From Luminiphilus syltensis NOR5-1B (GTDB lineage: Bacteria; Pseudomonadota; Gammaproteobacteria; Pseudomonadales; Halieaceae), in contig NZ_DS999411.1 of assembly GCF_000158175.1 (NCBI RefSeq), positions 1,088,596 through 1,152,595 on the forward strand: DNA of 64,000 bases. Direction: 5' to 3'. The notes beneath the pieces were generated by a model, which saw nothing but the letters and a program-made list of their open reading frames with translations, searched no databases and was not told the DNA's origin. Position 1 is the first letter of the stretch. Each line of letters begins with the position of its first letter. Position numbers and translations under genes: made by a program. Of the stretch, positions 7,742-18,387 are shown in pieces.

Positions 7742-10700
7742 GTCGCGCTGGGCACCTCGTCCCCCGCTGTCCACGTGGCGTCGCTTTTTGCGGTCTCAGG
7801 AGCATGATCAGCACTGAAGGTGGCATAAATCGCGGGTAGCATCACGAGAGTGAACAGGGTTCCGATCAACATGCCCACGACCAGGATGAAGCCGATGCTG
7901 TTGCGCGCTTCGGCCCCGGCGCCTGTTACCAGCACGAGCGGGAAGTGACCGAGTACGGTAGCTCCTGTGGTCATCAACACCGGCCTTAAGCGAGCTTCTG
8001 CAGCGGCGCGGATGGCGTCGAACTTATTAAGGCCCGAGATTTGCGCCTGGTTGGCGAATTCAACAATGAGAATGGCATTTTTCGCGACCAGCCCCACCAG
8101 GGTAATCAGGCCGACCTGCGAATAAATATTGATGGTACTCAGGCCGACAAAGGTGATGACCAGCGCCGCGAACAGCGCCAGTGGCACCGAGCCAAGCAAA
8201 ATGATGAGCGGATCCCGAAAGTTGTTGAACTGAATGGCCAGAACAAAGAACACCAGCACCGTCGAGATCATTAAAACGCTCAGCATGGTGTTGCCTTCGC
8301 TACGAATTTCACGGGATTCACCGGTGTAGTCGACCATGTAGCCGGGCGGCAACAACTCCTCGGCTTTTTTCTCGAGATGCGCGAGCGCCTGTTCTTTGGT
8401 GATGCCCGGTATGACCCCACCGTAAACCTTGAACGCGTTTTTTTGCTGGAAGCGAATCAGCGCCCGTGGCCCGGTGGCGCGTTCCAAAGTGACCAGTGTT
8501 CCCAAAGGCACTAAATCACCCGATGGAATTCGGATAGGCATATCCAGCAACGTTTCCGGTGATGATCGCTGATTTTCCGCCAGCATCGGGATAACACGGT
8601 AGGCGCGTCCGCGATCATCGTAACGGGTGACGTAACCCTCAGAGGCCATCAACCCCAGTTGACCGGCAACTTCAGAAAGATCCATCCCAAGATCGGACAC
8701 CCGCTGCTTGTCGATAATGTACTGGCCCTGAACGAGGTCTACTCGCAAGTCAGTGTCAGCAAACATAAACATGCCGGACTCTCTTGCGGCGTTAACCATG
8801 GCCTGGGCATGGGGAAGCATTTCTTCGGCGCTATCCGATGAGGTAATGGCGATCTCAACATCAAACTGACCGGCGGTAGGCAGACTGCTGTCGGCCGCCG
8901 GGAACGCATTCACCCGCGGCAGGGATTTCATATCCGAATATATTTCCGGAATTAACTCCTGGATGGAGCGGTCGCGGTCTTCAAATGGAACAAAATCCTG
9001 ACCACCAAACCCGCCGGACGGGAGTATGATTTGCCATGTGCTCGTCGCTTCGGGGTAGTCCGACATCATGTCGACCACACTCTCAAACCCTAACAGTGAA
9101 TTGTCGATCGCTGACTCAGGTGCTGCATCGACCACGATGGTAAACCCGTCCTGGTCTTCAATGGGTGCGAGTTCCTTGAGCGAGAACATATAGAGAGGCA
9201 GGCAGAGCAAACTAAAAAATACGCCGGCTGTAATCAATTGCTTGCGGTAGCGTAGTGCCCAGTCGACCACCCGGCTGTAGAGTTCAGCGGTTTTGTCGAA
9301 GCGATTGTTGACGAAGCGGGTCGACGCCGACTCGTGGCCGCTATCGGGACAGACCCAGGCGCTCATAATGGGAGAGAGCGTTATCGCGACGAATCCGGAG
9401 ATCAGTACAGCGACTGCCAGGGTGAATGCAAACTCGCGGAACAACACGCCGGTCAGGCCTGAGAGGAATCCAATGGGCGCGTAGACCACGGCAAGGGTGA
9501 GTGTCATCGCGATAATCGGTGAAAGCAGCCGTCTCGATGAAGCCATTGCCGCTTCTTTTCTACTCATACCTTCGCGCAGGTTGCGCGCCACGTTCTCGAC
9601 CACGACGATAGCGTCATCAACCACCAGCCCCACCGACAACACGATAGCGAGAATGGTCAAAAGATTAAGGGAAAAGCCCAGCAACATCATGGCGGCTGTG
9701 GCACCCAACAGGGATATGGGAATGGTCAACAAGGGTACTAGGGCGGTTCTGAACGAGCCCATCAGCGCTACAACGACCAAGCCGACCAAAATAATGGTCT
9801 CACCAAGGGTGATAGCAATTTCGCTCAGGGCATTACGCATATAGTCGGTAACGTCGTATCCGATGAAAATTTCAAGGTCATCGGGAAGTGTTTTATTGAT
9901 ATCTTCGACCGCCTCGTAAATGCCGTCGGCGACTTCGATCTCAGAACTGCCGGGCACCGGATAAATGCCTACCCAGATCACCTTGTCGTGAGTAAACCGC
10001 CCGAGAAGTGAAATCTCCATGGATCCAGGTTCGATACGTGCGACGTCGCCGAGTCGCACCTCGACACCGTTTTCGCGCTTCACCAGCATTCGGGCAAAGT
10101 CTTCGGCATTACGGGCAGTGGTATTGATCTGTAAATCAATCTGCTGGTCGCTGTTTTTGGTTCGACCCACGGTGCCGATCACATTATTGCGTCGCAGGGT
10201 ATTTTGGACGTCAGAAGCGTCGACATCCAAAGCCGCCATCCGTAGCGGGTCGAGCCAGATTCGCATCGCGGCCGGTATGCCCGTATTGAGGGCTCGCTGG
10301 ACGTTCTCCACCGCGGTAAGACGCGGCAAGACGTCTCGCTGCATGAGATCGGTAACCTCTGCAGGCGTACGATTTTCGGGTATGGCGATGGCCAAATAGT
10401 AGCTGGCGTAGGGGCTGTCCGCGCGAACTACCTCGATCGCCGGGTCTTCGGTGCCATCGGGGAGTTCAAATCGAATTTGGCTGAGTCGGGTGGAAAGTTC
10501 CGCAAGGGCATCAGTACTGCTCTCATTGAGTTCCAACCAGACGGTTACCAGACTCGAGCCACTGGTCGTGAGCGACTCGACATAGTCAACACCGGGGATA
10601 CTGCCGGCAACCCGCTCAATGGGCTCACTGACAAAGCCGCGAACGGTTTCCGCACTGGCACCGGGATAGGCGGTGCGAATTTCCAGCGAAGTACTCTCAA

Positions 10701-10857
10701 TGACGGGAAATTCGATGACCGGGAGATCGATGGCGGACTTGATGCCTGCGAGTAATAGCCCGAAAGAAAGCACCACGGCAACCACGGGGCGGTTAACAAA
10801 TATATCGGTCCAGCGCGGCTTGTTTTCCGGCGCAATCAATTCTTCGTTAGTACTCAT
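7738..10857 (-). CDS. RND multidrug efflux permease (HAE-1/AcrB-like)
   Basis: 1039 residues, full length for an AcrB-type inner-membrane pump. The proton-relay aspartates are in GLVVDDAIVVVEN (about residue 413) and the relay lysine in GLVAKNAILIVEFAN (about residue 924). The N-terminus has the usual FVNRPVVAVVLSF helix. Two large periplasmic loops follow TM1 and TM7. It would export substrates with proton import, in complex with the adaptor encoded immediately upstream and an outer-membrane factor encoded elsewhere. The start overlaps the adaptor stop by four bases (ATGA). The substrate cannot be told from sequence; sequence style is closer to the MexF/VexF-like single pumps than to the heavy-metal CusA type. 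Confidence 0.93.
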   Translation of the reverse strand: MSTNEELIAPENKPRWTDIFVNRPVVAVVLSFGLLLAGIKSAIDLPVIEFPVIESTSLEIRTAYPGASAETVRGFVSEPIERVAGSIPGVDYVESLTTSGSSLVTVWLELNESSTDALAELSTRLSQIRFELPDGTEDPAIEVVRADSPYASYYLAIAIPENRTPAEVTDLMQRDVLPRLTAVENVQRALNTGIPAAMRIWLDPLRMAALDVDASDVQNTLRRNNVIGTVGRTKNSDQQIDLQINTTARNAEDFARMLVKRENGVEVRLGDVARIEPGSMEISLLGRFTHDKVIWVGIYPVPGSSEIEVADGIYEAVEDINKTLPDDLEIFIGYDVTDYMRNALSEIAITLGETIILVGLVVVALMGSFRTALVPLLTIPISLLGATAAMMLLGFSLNLLTILAIVLSVGLVVDDAIVVVENVARNLREGMSRKEAAMASSRRLLSPIIAMTLTLAVVYAPIGFLSGLTGVLFREFAFTLAVAVLISGFVAITLSPIMSAWVCPDSGHESASTRFVNNRFDKTAELYSRVVDWALRYRKQLITAGVFFSLLCLPLYMFSLKELAPIEDQDGFTIVVDAAPESAIDNSLLGFESVVDMMSDYPEATSTWQIILPSGGFGGQDFVPFEDRDRSIQELIPEIYSDMKSLPRVNAFPAADSSLPTAGQFDVEIAITSSDSAEEMLPHAQAMVNAARESGMFMFADTDLRVDLVQGQYIIDKQRVSDLGMDLSEVAGQLGLMASEGYVTRYDDRGRAYRVIPMLAENQRSSPETLLDMPIRIPSGDLVPLGTLVTLERATGPRALIRFQQKNAFKVYGGVIPGITKEQALAHLEKKAEELLPPGYMVDYTGESREIRSEGNTMLSVLMISTVLVFFVLAIQFNNFRDPLIILLGSVPLALFAALVITFVGLSTINIYSQVGLITLVGLVAKNAILIVEFANQAQISGLNKFDAIRAAAEARLRPVLMTTGATVLGHFPLVLVTGAGAEARNSIGFILVVGMLIGTLFTLVMLPAIYATFSADHAPETAKSDATWTAGDEVPSAT

Positions 10858-11945
10858 TTTCCCGACCTCGCTGGGCTTGCAACGGCGACCAGTGCGCCTT
10901 CATACAGTTTAAACGCACCTTGAACAGCGATCCTGTCGCCACCCTCAATATCGCCTACCAGAAATATCTCACCGTTTTGCTCGCCGAGAACAGAGACTTT
11001 CCTTAACACCGCCGTGTGGTCCTGGAAGGAGTCGGGCTCGGCATCGATGATTTCGAAGACATGTGGCCCGTCCATGTTCCACCGGACCGAGTTATTGGGT
11101 ACGCGGAAGGCATTCCTGTTCCGACCACTGCGAACTTCGACGTATACCAGCTCCCCATGGCGAAGCGCCGGCCCGGTAATCTTCGCTCGAACATCAAAGG
11201 CGCGAATACCAGCGGTCAATGCATCGGCTACCGCCATCACGGTTGCCTCGCCAACCAGTTGATCATCGATATCGAAGATGCGTACCGTATCCCCCTCGCG
11301 GACCATGGCAACGCCCTGCGGCACCTTGAAATCGATCCAGCGCTCGTCCTCCAAGCCCGTGAGTGTCGTCAGGAACTCACCGTCCTGCATGATGTCACCA
11401 ACCGACTGGGTATAAATGCCCAACCTGCCCGCGAAGGACGCTCTTATCACAAGGCGACGCATCCGGGCTTCAAGGGCTGCCCCCTGCGCCTGCAGTGACT
11501 GGGATCGCGCCATTAGCGTGTCAAATTGATCCTGGGATGCCAGTGACTGACTTTTCAGCTGCTCGATGCGCTTGAGCTGGGTGCTGACCAATTTTTGTTC
11601 TGCGGCTACAGCCTCACGCTGCGCTGTCAGATCTTCATCAAACAATTTGAGCAAGACGTCGCCGGCTTCGACCACACTGCCTGCAGGATGCGGCAGCTCA
11701 ATGATGCGCCCGGTCTCATCGGCGACCAGATTGACAAACTGGGGTGCTCGGACCGTGCCGGTGAGTCGCCTGACGGGTGTCCAGTCGGTCTCTTCCACCT
11801 GGGCCACGGTTACCGTCTCATAGGGGGGTGGGAACGCCGCAGCGGCAGCCATCGCCGACGAAATCTGCAAATACTTGATGCCGCCAAGGGCGATCGTAAC
11901 GACCACACAGACGGATAGGGTGATAAGCCAGGCTAGAATTCGCAT
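10854..11945 (-). CDS. RND efflux periplasmic adaptor (membrane fusion protein)
   Basis: 363 residues. An N-terminal anchor helix (residues ~4-25) is followed by a biotinyl-lipoyl-like half (VAQVEETDW, ETGRIIELP, AGDVLLKL), a helical hairpin rich in Gln/Leu/Glu (~100-155), the second lipoyl half with FAGRLG, and beta-barrel and membrane-proximal domains. It bridges the RND pump to a TolC-like channel. No lipobox cysteine is seen, so it is probably anchored by the helix. First gene of a two-gene operon with the pump (4-base overlap). No local regulator is encoded. Confidence 0.92.
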   Translation of the reverse strand: MRILAWLITLSVCVVVTIALGGIKYLQISSAMAAAAAFPPPYETVTVAQVEETDWTPVRRLTGTVRAPQFVNLVADETGRIIELPHPAGSVVEAGDVLLKLFDEDLTAQREAVAAEQKLVSTQLKRIEQLKSQSLASQDQFDTLMARSQSLQAQGAALEARMRRLVIRASFAGRLGIYTQSVGDIMQDGEFLTTLTGLEDERWIDFKVPQGVAMVREGDTVRIFDIDDQLVGEATVMAVADALTAGIRAFDVRAKITGPALRHGELVYVEVRSGRNRNAFRVPNNSVRWNMDGPHVFEIIDAEPDSFQDHTAVLRKVSVLGEQNGEIFLVGDIEGGDRIAVQGAFKLYEGALVAVASPARSGK

Positions 11946-11995
11946 TGTGTGTCTCTAAAAAGGTGTTGATGCTTGGGTGTCATGGCGTGATGTCG

Positions 11996-12268
11996 CTACT
12001 GTGCAGGCGGCACATAGCCCTCTGCTTTATCGTATTCCTCGCCCGCGAAGAACTTGTCCATTTCCCGCTGTAAATACTGGCGGGCCTCCGGGTCCATGAG
12101 GCTCAGGTGCTTTTCATTGATCAGCATGGTCTGATGCGCCTGCCATTCCTGCCAGGCCTTTTTCGATATCGAATCAAAGATCTCCTGGCCTTTGGGGCCG
12201 GGCAGGGGCGCCCGTTCAAGACCCTCGAGCTCCGCCTGATATCGCCGACAAAAAACTGTTCTGCTCAC
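11996..12268 (-). CDS. yggX: Oxidative damage protection / Fe(2+)-trafficking protein YggX
   Basis: 90 residues, the normal length. The [11 protein letters not shown] opening with the conserved Cys7, the [14 protein letters not shown] block and the C-terminal KAEGYVPP motif identify YggX, which protects Fe-S proteins and DNA from oxidative damage. The start is GTG at 12268, overlapping the mutY stop as GTGA, so yggX is translationally coupled to mutY, an Fe-S enzyme. Confidence 0.95.
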   Translation of the reverse strand: MSRTVFCRRYQAELEGLERAPLPGPKGQEIFDSISKKAWQEWQAHQTMLINEKHLSLMDPEARQYLQREMDKFFAGEEYDKAEGYVPPAQ

Positions 12269-13356
12269 GCTTTATCTCCCTGCGAGGTGTTGGGCAAGTG
12301 CCCCTGTTCGGCCAGCAGTTTGGCGACCGGCGCGGGGATCCCCCCAGGCAGTGATTGGGTAAATTGGTGCCATTTATACTCGGTGGGCTCGGAAACGGAT
12401 GTATGGGCGGTGCTGAGCCGGATTCGCAGCGGTGTAATCGCTAGCCGGAAATGGCTGAAGGTATGCTCAATCATGGGTAATTGCTCGACCTCCGGGTCCA
12501 CCACACCAAACCGCTGCGCCAGGTTTTCGAGTTCCCCGCGGTCCGGGCTCTGGGGCAGCGACCACAGGCCGCCCCATATCCCGCTTGGTGGTCTTTTTTG
12601 TAAAAGTACCGCTCCGGTGTGGTCGACCACCAGTGCAAAAAATGCAGACCGGGTCGGCGTTGTACGTTTTGGCTTCTTGCCCGGATATTGCTCGGGATCA
12701 CCGGCCCTGCCCGCATGGCAGGTGTCAACCAGGGGGCATACCAGGCATTGTGGCCGCCGGCGCGTGCACAGTGTGGCGCCAAGATCCATGATCGCCTGGG
12801 TGTAATCGGCAACGCGGGTGTTGGGCGTGTGCGCCTCGGCGTGGCCCCAGAGCTCTGCGGCGACCCCGCTTTTGCCGGGCCAGCCGTCCACTGCGTGATG
12901 ACGGGCCAATACCCGCTTCACATTCCCATCGAGAATGGGTGCGCGCCCGCCCATGGCGATACTGATAATGGCCCCCGCCGTGGACCGGCCAATCCCCGGG
13001 AGCGTACACAATCCATCGACGGTGTCGGGAAATTCGCCCCCCAGATCCCCGGTGACCATCTTCGCGCCGCGGTGCAGGTTCCGAGCCCGGGCGTAATAGC
13101 CCAGCCCGCTCCATAGCTTGAGCACATCGTCCTCGGGCGCCGCGCTCAGTGCCTCCACGGTGGGAAATTCACCCATGAAGCGCTCGTAATAGGGAATCAC
13201 GGTCGCAACCTGGGTTTGTTGCAGCATGATTTCCGAGATCCAGACTCGATAGGGCGTGGTGTCGGTCTGCCAGGGCAGATCTTTTCGCCCGTGGTCGTCA
13301 AACCAATTGAGCAGGCGACTCGCCAGGGTACGGTCGGTAGGATGTAAAGTATTCAC
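12265..13356 (-). CDS. mutY: A/G-specific adenine glycosylase MutY
   Basis: 363 residues. Removes adenine mispaired with 8-oxoguanine. Visible: the HhH-GPD core with [10 protein letters not shown] (catalytic Glu), [12 protein letters not shown] (helix-hairpin-helix), [12 protein letters not shown] (catalytic Asp, about residue 140), the [4Fe-4S] cysteines spaced C-x6-C-x2-C-x5-C (about residues 197-213), and a C-terminal NUDIX-like domain with [13 protein letters not shown] that reads the oxoG. Transcribed divergently from hisB and coupled to yggX. Confidence 0.95.
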   Translation of the reverse strand: MNTLHPTDRTLASRLLNWFDDHGRKDLPWQTDTTPYRVWISEIMLQQTQVATVIPYYERFMGEFPTVEALSAAPEDDVLKLWSGLGYYARARNLHRGAKMVTGDLGGEFPDTVDGLCTLPGIGRSTAGAIISIAMGGRAPILDGNVKRVLARHHAVDGWPGKSGVAAELWGHAEAHTPNTRVADYTQAIMDLGATLCTRRRPQCLVCPLVDTCHAGRAGDPEQYPGKKPKRTTPTRSAFFALVVDHTGAVLLQKRPPSGIWGGLWSLPQSPDRGELENLAQRFGVVDPEVEQLPMIEHTFSHFRLAITPLRIRLSTAHTSVSEPTEYKWHQFTQSLPGGIPAPVAKLLAEQGHLPNTSQGDKA

Positions 13357-13461
13357 GTGATAAGCCCGGTCGCATTCGCGATGATTCGGGACACGACTTT
13401 CTATACAATTCGCCGCCTAGTGTAACGCGATGGGTGTGCCTTCATCGCCTGGGAGCGAATC

Positions 13462-14070
13462 ATGACCGAAAACCCATCTTCAAAACGTAGCGCGAGTATC
13501 AGGCGGGATACCCTCGAGACCCAAATTCAGGTCGATCTCACCCTCGACGGCACGGGCGCGGTGCAGTTCGACACGGGGGTTCCGTTTCTCGAGCATATGC
13601 TCGACCAGATTGCGCGCCACGGCATGATGGACCTGACCGTCAATGCCCAGGGCGATTTGCACATTGATGCCCACCACACCGTCGAGGATATAGGCATCAC
13701 CCTTGGCCAGGCCTTTGCCGAGGCGGTCGGTGACAAAAAGGGGCTGGTTCGCTACGGGTACGCTTATGTGCCTCTCGATGAGGCGTTGTCACGGGTGGTT
13801 ATCGATTTTTCAGGCCGACCGGGGCTGACCTACCACGTTCCTTTTACGCGGGCGATGATTGGCACTTTTGATGTCGATCTGTTTGTGGAGTTCTTCCAGG
13901 GCTTTGTCAATCACGCCGGTGTGACGCTGCATATCGACAACCTTCGCGGACACAACTCGCACCATCAGGCCGAGACGGTCTTCAAGGCCTTTGGCCGCGC
14001 CTTGCGAATGGCGCTCGCGGAAGATCCGAGGATGGCTGGGGTAACCCCGTCTACCAAGGGAGTACTGTGA
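13462..14070 (+). CDS. hisB: Imidazoleglycerol-phosphate dehydratase
   Basis: 202 residues, the monofunctional HisB (no N-terminal phosphatase domain as in E. coli). Catalyses dehydration of imidazole-glycerol phosphate to imidazole-acetol phosphate. The two histidine-rich metal motifs [11 protein letters not shown] and SHHQAE are intact, as is [13 protein letters not shown]. First gene of hisBHAF. The 105-base leader to mutY contains no run of His codons, so there is no classic leader-peptide attenuator. Confidence 0.96.
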   Translation: MTENPSSKRSASIRRDTLETQIQVDLTLDGTGAVQFDTGVPFLEHMLDQIARHGMMDLTVNAQGDLHIDAHHTVEDIGITLGQAFAEAVGDKKGLVRYGYAYVPLDEALSRVVIDFSGRPGLTYHVPFTRAMIGTFDVDLFVEFFQGFVNHAGVTLHIDNLRGHNSHHQAETVFKAFGRALRMALAEDPRMAGVTPSTKGVL

Positions 14071-14074
14071 GCCG

Positions 14075-14725
14075 GTGACGACCCGGGTGGCGGTAATCGA
14101 TTACGGCATGGGGAACCTGCACTCGGTGGCGAGTGCATTGACCTGTGCTGGCGCCGATGAGGTGGTGGTCAGCAATGATCCCAAAGCTATCGCCGCGGCG
14201 GATCACGTGGTGTTCCCGGGTGTGGGTGCCATCCGCGACTGCATGCATGAAATTCGCCGACTGGGCTGCGACCAGCTCCTGAAGAGCGCGTTGGATGACC
14301 CTGACAAGCGCGTGCTGGCGATCTGTGTCGGTATGCAGGCGCTGATGACCCACTCCGAAGAAAATAACGGGGTCGATACCCTGAATCTGATTCCGGGGCA
14401 GGTGCGCTATTTTGGCGCCCACCATCAAACTGCCGATGGCGAGCGCCTCAAGGTGCCCCATATGGGGTGGAACCAGGTTACCCAGGTTGTACCGCATGCG
14501 CTGTGGGACGGTATCGAGGATCAAACCCGGTTCTATTTTGTGCACAGCTATTACGTGGATCCGGACGATGACGCTGTTGTATGCGGCCGGTTCGACTACG
14601 GCGTAAATGCTTGTGCAGCGCTGGCCCGTGATAACTTGTTTGCCGTTCAGTTTCATCCCGAGAAAAGCCACACTCCCGGTTTGCGACTGCTCTCCAACTT
14701 CTTGGCGTGGGATGGATCATGCTAG
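14075..14725 (+). CDS. hisH: Imidazole glycerol phosphate synthase, glutamine amidotransferase subunit
   Basis: 216 residues. Supplies ammonia from glutamine to HisF. The Cys nucleophile is in [10 protein letters not shown] (about residue 86) and the His-Glu pair in FHPEKS (about residue 193). The start is GTG at 14075, four bases after the hisB stop; another GTG at 14067 is out of frame. The 3' end overlaps hisA by seven bases. Confidence 0.95.
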   Translation: MTTRVAVIDYGMGNLHSVASALTCAGADEVVVSNDPKAIAAADHVVFPGVGAIRDCMHEIRRLGCDQLLKSALDDPDKRVLAICVGMQALMTHSEENNGVDTLNLIPGQVRYFGAHHQTADGERLKVPHMGWNQVTQVVPHALWDGIEDQTRFYFVHSYYVDPDDDAVVCGRFDYGVNACAALARDNLFAVQFHPEKSHTPGLRLLSNFLAWDGSC

Positions 14726-15462
14726 TAATACCAGCGATTGACCTGAAAGACGGCCACTGTGTGCGTCTGCGACAGGGGCTTATGGAGGATTCCACGGTTT
14801 TTTCCGAGGACCCGGTCGCCACTGCCAGACGTTGGGCCGCTGAGGGCGCACGGCGTCTGCATCTGGTGGATTTGAACGGGGCTTTTGAGGGTGAGCCGGT
14901 TAATGCTGCAGCGGTTGAAGCGATTGCCGCCGAGCTACCCGAGCTTCCTATCCAGATCGGTGGTGGCATACGGGATCTGGCAGTGATCGAACGGTATCTC
15001 GCCGCCGGCGTCAGCTCGGTGATTATTGGCACGCTGGCAGTCAAGCAGCCGGCCTTTGTTCGCGTCGCCTGCCGCGAGTTTCCAGGCCGCATTATCGTCG
15101 GTATCGATGCCAAGCAGGGTATGGTGGCGACCGACGGGTGGGCGGAGGTCAGCGATGTTCGCGCAAGCGAGCTGGCGAAGCGCTTTGAGACCCACGGTGT
15201 CAGCGGCATTATCTACACGGATATCGCTCGAGACGGCATGATGCAGGGTGTCAATGTCGAGGAAACGGTGGCGTTGGCGCGATCCACTTCAATCCCGATT
15301 ATCGCCTCGGGTGGCATTACCCATATCGATGACATTCGCGCCCTCGCCAACCATGCCCGGGAAGGTATATCGGGCGCGATCACGGGTCGCGCGATTTACG
15401 AGGGAACCCTCGACCTTGCCGAGGCGCAGGCTCTCGCCGACCGTATGATCGACCCGGAATAA
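14719..15462 (+). CDS. hisA: Phosphoribosylformimino-5-aminoimidazole carboxamide ribotide isomerase
   Basis: 247 residues, (beta/alpha)8 barrel. Performs the Amadori isomerisation of ProFAR to PRFAR. The start is taken as ATG 14719 ([12 protein letters not shown]), which has catalytic Asp8 as usual; an in-frame ATG 12 bases upstream would only add four residues. The second catalytic Asp is in [11 protein letters not shown]. It overlaps hisH by seven bases and hisF by one base (TAATG), so translation is coupled along the operon. Confidence 0.95.
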   Translation: MLVIPAIDLKDGHCVRLRQGLMEDSTVFSEDPVATARRWAAEGARRLHLVDLNGAFEGEPVNAAAVEAIAAELPELPIQIGGGIRDLAVIERYLAAGVSSVIIGTLAVKQPAFVRVACREFPGRIIVGIDAKQGMVATDGWAEVSDVRASELAKRFETHGVSGIIYTDIARDGMMQGVNVEETVALARSTSIPIIASGGITHIDDIRALANHAREGISGAITGRAIYEGTLDLAEAQALADRMIDPE

Positions 15463-16235
15463 TGGGACTCGCAAAACGAATCATCCCCTGTCTCGACGTC
15501 GACTGCGGACGGGTTGTCAAAGGCGTCAACTTTGTCGGGATCAGGGACGCCGGTGACCCGGTAGAAATCGCGAAACGGTATAACGAGCAGGGCGCCGATG
15601 AGGTGACCTTTCTCGATATCACCGCCAGCCATGAAGGCCGGGATACCACCGTGCATACGGTGGAACAAATGGCCCATGAGGTGTTTATTCCCCTGACGGT
15701 GGGCGGCGGTATTCGAAGTGTCGATGATATCCGTACCATGCTTAATGCGGGGGCGGACAAGGTCAGCATCAATACGGCGGCGATCCACGAGCCCACCCTG
15801 GTGGCTGACGCTGCTGCGCGCTTTGGTTCCCAGTGTATCGTGGTCGCCATGGACGTGAAGCGCGTCAATCAGGCTGACGGCACTCCCCGATACGAGCTGT
15901 TCACCCATGGTGGGCGCAACCCGACCGGTCTTGAAGCCGTGTCCTGGGCGCGCAGGATGGCTGAGTTGGGCGCCGGAGAGATACTGCTAACCAGTATGGA
16001 TCGCGATGGCACCCGCGATGGGTTTGAGCTGACCATAACCCGCATGATCAGTGACGCGGTGGATATCCCTATTATTGCCTCCGGAGGCGTGGGCACGCTG
16101 CAGCACCTCGCCGATGGGATCACCGAAGGGGGTGCTGACGCGGTACTCGCAGCCAGCATTTTTCACTTTGGCGATCACACGATTCCCGAAGCCAAGGACT
16201 TTATGGCGAATCAGGGAATCGAAGTCAGGCGCTGA
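15462..16235 (+). CDS. hisF: Imidazole glycerol phosphate synthase cyclase subunit
   Basis: 257 residues, (beta/alpha)8 barrel. Uses ammonia from HisH to make imidazole-glycerol phosphate and AICAR. The catalytic aspartates are in [12 protein letters not shown] (about Asp11) and VVAMDVKRV (about Asp130). Last gene of hisBHAF. Its final 25 bases overlap the convergent yibQ-like gene on the other strand; there is no intrinsic terminator between them. Confidence 0.96.
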   Translation: MGLAKRIIPCLDVDCGRVVKGVNFVGIRDAGDPVEIAKRYNEQGADEVTFLDITASHEGRDTTVHTVEQMAHEVFIPLTVGGGIRSVDDIRTMLNAGADKVSINTAAIHEPTLVADAAARFGSQCIVVAMDVKRVNQADGTPRYELFTHGGRNPTGLEAVSWARRMAELGAGEILLTSMDRDGTRDGFELTITRMISDAVDIPIIASGGVGTLQHLADGITEGGADAVLAASIFHFGDHTIPEAKDFMANQGIEVRR

Positions 16236-16969
16236 GGAAGGCGGCACCCGGTCAAGGCCGAGGCGGGCACGAGTTGTACCGCACTGGGTAAGCGCGGCAA
16301 TGCCTGCGCCAACACCTTGAGAGTCTCGGGATAAGGATGACCAATGGCGACGGCGTCACCCGCATGTAGGGCGATGCTGACAGCCTCCAGCAGTTGATTT
16401 TCTATCTGCACCGGATCGCGGGTGTTATCGAGGAAAACCGAGCGCTCCGTATTGGGTACGGCCATGGCTGTTGCCACGTCCGCGGCCACTGACTCGGCGG
16501 TGGTGCGTGAGTCGATAAAAAACATCGAGTTATCCAGTACGCGAGCCATGAATCGCTCCATTAACGGGCGATTGGTCGTCAGTTTGCTTCCCATATGGTT
16601 GTTAACGCCGGTGGCGCCGGGTACGGATAGCAGGGCGGCGTCGATAGTGGCCTCAAAATCGTCATCGGCCAGCGCGGTGGTGAGGACAACCGGATCCGAA
16701 GGTGGCACCTTGGTCGATTCCATGGGCATATGCACCATGATTTCCTTGCCCTGTTCCACGCCGACCGTGGCGATTGAGTGAGCGTGCGGGGTATGGGGGA
16801 TAATCGATAGCGTCAATGGAGCGGGTAAATTAGCGGCATCGAGGCCGCGATTCAGGGAGTAGCCGAGGTCATCGATAATAATGGCAAGCCTCGGGTGACT
16901 GACCTCGTTACACGCGGTAGCTATCGGTGCAAACAGCGCCAGCGCGAGCCCGAGGACACGGTACTTCAC
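16211..16969 (-). CDS. Divergent polysaccharide deacetylase family protein (YibQ-like)
   Basis: 252 residues with a signal peptide (cleavage after about residue 20). The domain begins [11 protein letters not shown] and contains HMPMES and VNNHMGS, matching the divergent polysaccharide deacetylase (DUF610/YibQ) family in which metal-site residues are partly kept. The substrate is unproven; constant linkage to envC and a carboxy-terminal protease in gammaproteobacteria suggests a role in envelope or peptidoglycan metabolism. The GTG start at 16969 overlaps the ctpA stop (GTGA). The 3' end overlaps hisF antisense by 25 bases. Confidence 0.85.
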   Translation of the reverse strand: MKYRVLGLALALFAPIATACNEVSHPRLAIIIDDLGYSLNRGLDAANLPAPLTLSIIPHTPHAHSIATVGVEQGKEIMVHMPMESTKVPPSDPVVLTTALADDDFEATIDAALLSVPGATGVNNHMGSKLTTNRPLMERFMARVLDNSMFFIDSRTTAESVAADVATAMAVPNTERSVFLDNTRDPVQIENQLLEAVSIALHAGDAVAIGHPYPETLKVLAQALPRLPSAVQLVPASALTGCRLPQRLTSIP

Positions 16970-18324
16970 TCGTCAATGGCTTCCGCTGCCAGCGTTTCCG
17001 CGGGCTTTTGGCGCCCAGCGAGGAGGTTGACGCCGCGCAGCATGGTCAGCGCCTCGTAGAGCTGATTGTCGGTTTCCTGGAGTGCGGCGATGGATTCGCT
17101 CTCGGTGTCGAGAACGTCGCTGCCACCATCGAGACGGCCCGCCAGGTCTGATTCCTTAATGCGCCGCGTGCTCTCAATGCTGGTCACCTTGGCCCGCTCA
17201 ACGACGATATCGGGCACGATTCCCTCTGCCTGAATCGAGCGACCCTCGGGGGTGTAATAGAGTGCGGTGGTGAGTTTAACCGCCCGGTTTTCCGAGACCG
17301 GAAGCACGGTTTGTACCGACCCTTTACCAAAACTGCGTGTACCCATAACAATGCCACGGGCGCGGTCCTGAAGCGCGCCAGCAACGATTTCAGAGGCGCT
17401 GGCGGAGCCCCCATTGATCAGGACCACAATCGGAGCACCTCCCAACGCGTCCCCCGAATTGGCCTCAAACCTTTCCTTGGCAGAGCGATGGCGGCCCTCG
17501 GTGTACACCACAAGCCCCCCGTCAAGGAATGCGCCGGCGACATCGACACTTGCGCCCAATACGCCGCCGGGGTTGTTGCGTAAATCCAGAACCAGGCCCT
17601 CGAGTGCCGAATCGCTCTGCAGCCTGGCGAGCGCGTTGGCGACATCTTCACCCGTATTGCGCTGGAATTGAGCGATACGCAGATAGCCATAGCCCGGAGC
17701 GAGCAGCCGACTGCGCACGCTCGCCACCTTGATAACATCCCGGGTAACGGTAACGTCGAAGGGCTGTGGTTCCCCGGGGCGACCAATTTCAAGGGTCAGG
17801 TCACTGCCGGTCGGGCCGCGCATGATGTCGACGGCCTCGTTTAACGTCAGGCCTTTAACGGGGGTGCCGTCGAGTTTGAGAATGATATCGCCGGCCTGCA
17901 GCCCGGCTTCTTCGGCGGGGGAGCCGTCAATCGGCGATACGATTTTAATATAGGCACCTTCTTTACCGATCTCGATGCCCAGCCCCGAAAATTCGCCCTC
18001 GGTGGTGGTCTGTAAATCGTCGTAGTCGGCTTTATTCAGGTACACCGAATGCGGATCAAGACCTGTGAGCATTCCCTGGACCGCGTACTCGAACAGCGTG
18101 CTGTCATCGATGTCTTCGACATAGCCCTGACGAATCTGATTGAACACATCGGCAAACATCTGCAGCTCCTGAAGCGGCAGCGCCGATTCTGGCGGCATTG
18201 TGCTGTGTTCACGGATCTCTGGTGACGGCATTTCGTCACCGTCCTGAGCCTGGACGTGTATCGCGTTGCCGCCCAAAAAGGCAGCTGCAGAAAGAAACGC
18301 GAATGTTTTTCGCAGATTTTGCAT
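16966..18324 (-). CDS. ctpA: Carboxy-terminal processing peptidase, S41 family
   Basis: 452 residues. An N-terminal signal peptide (cleavage near residue 27) is followed by a linker, a PDZ domain (about 100-185; GLGIEIG, AGLQAGDIILKLDG) and the S41 protease domain. The Ser-Lys dyad is visible: GGSASASEIVAGAL (Ser near residue 311) and SFGKGSVQ (Lys near residue 337). Such periplasmic proteases trim envelope proteins, including peptidoglycan hydrolases in Pseudomonas. Sits between envC and the yibQ-like gene on the same strand. Confidence 0.93.
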   Translation of the reverse strand: MQNLRKTFAFLSAAAFLGGNAIHVQAQDGDEMPSPEIREHSTMPPESALPLQELQMFADVFNQIRQGYVEDIDDSTLFEYAVQGMLTGLDPHSVYLNKADYDDLQTTTEGEFSGLGIEIGKEGAYIKIVSPIDGSPAEEAGLQAGDIILKLDGTPVKGLTLNEAVDIMRGPTGSDLTLEIGRPGEPQPFDVTVTRDVIKVASVRSRLLAPGYGYLRIAQFQRNTGEDVANALARLQSDSALEGLVLDLRNNPGGVLGASVDVAGAFLDGGLVVYTEGRHRSAKERFEANSGDALGGAPIVVLINGGSASASEIVAGALQDRARGIVMGTRSFGKGSVQTVLPVSENRAVKLTTALYYTPEGRSIQAEGIVPDIVVERAKVTSIESTRRIKESDLAGRLDGGSDVLDTESESIAALQETDNQLYEALTMLRGVNLLAGRQKPAETLAAEAIDE

Positions 18325-18387
18325 TGAAACGGTTATCTCCCGGAACAGGCGAAGCGTTATGTTACCCGATTGTGGCGATAGTTCCTG

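Noticed and set aside
13357-13461. Histidine-operon attenuator leader
   Set aside because: No run of His codons or terminator/antiterminator pair before hisB.
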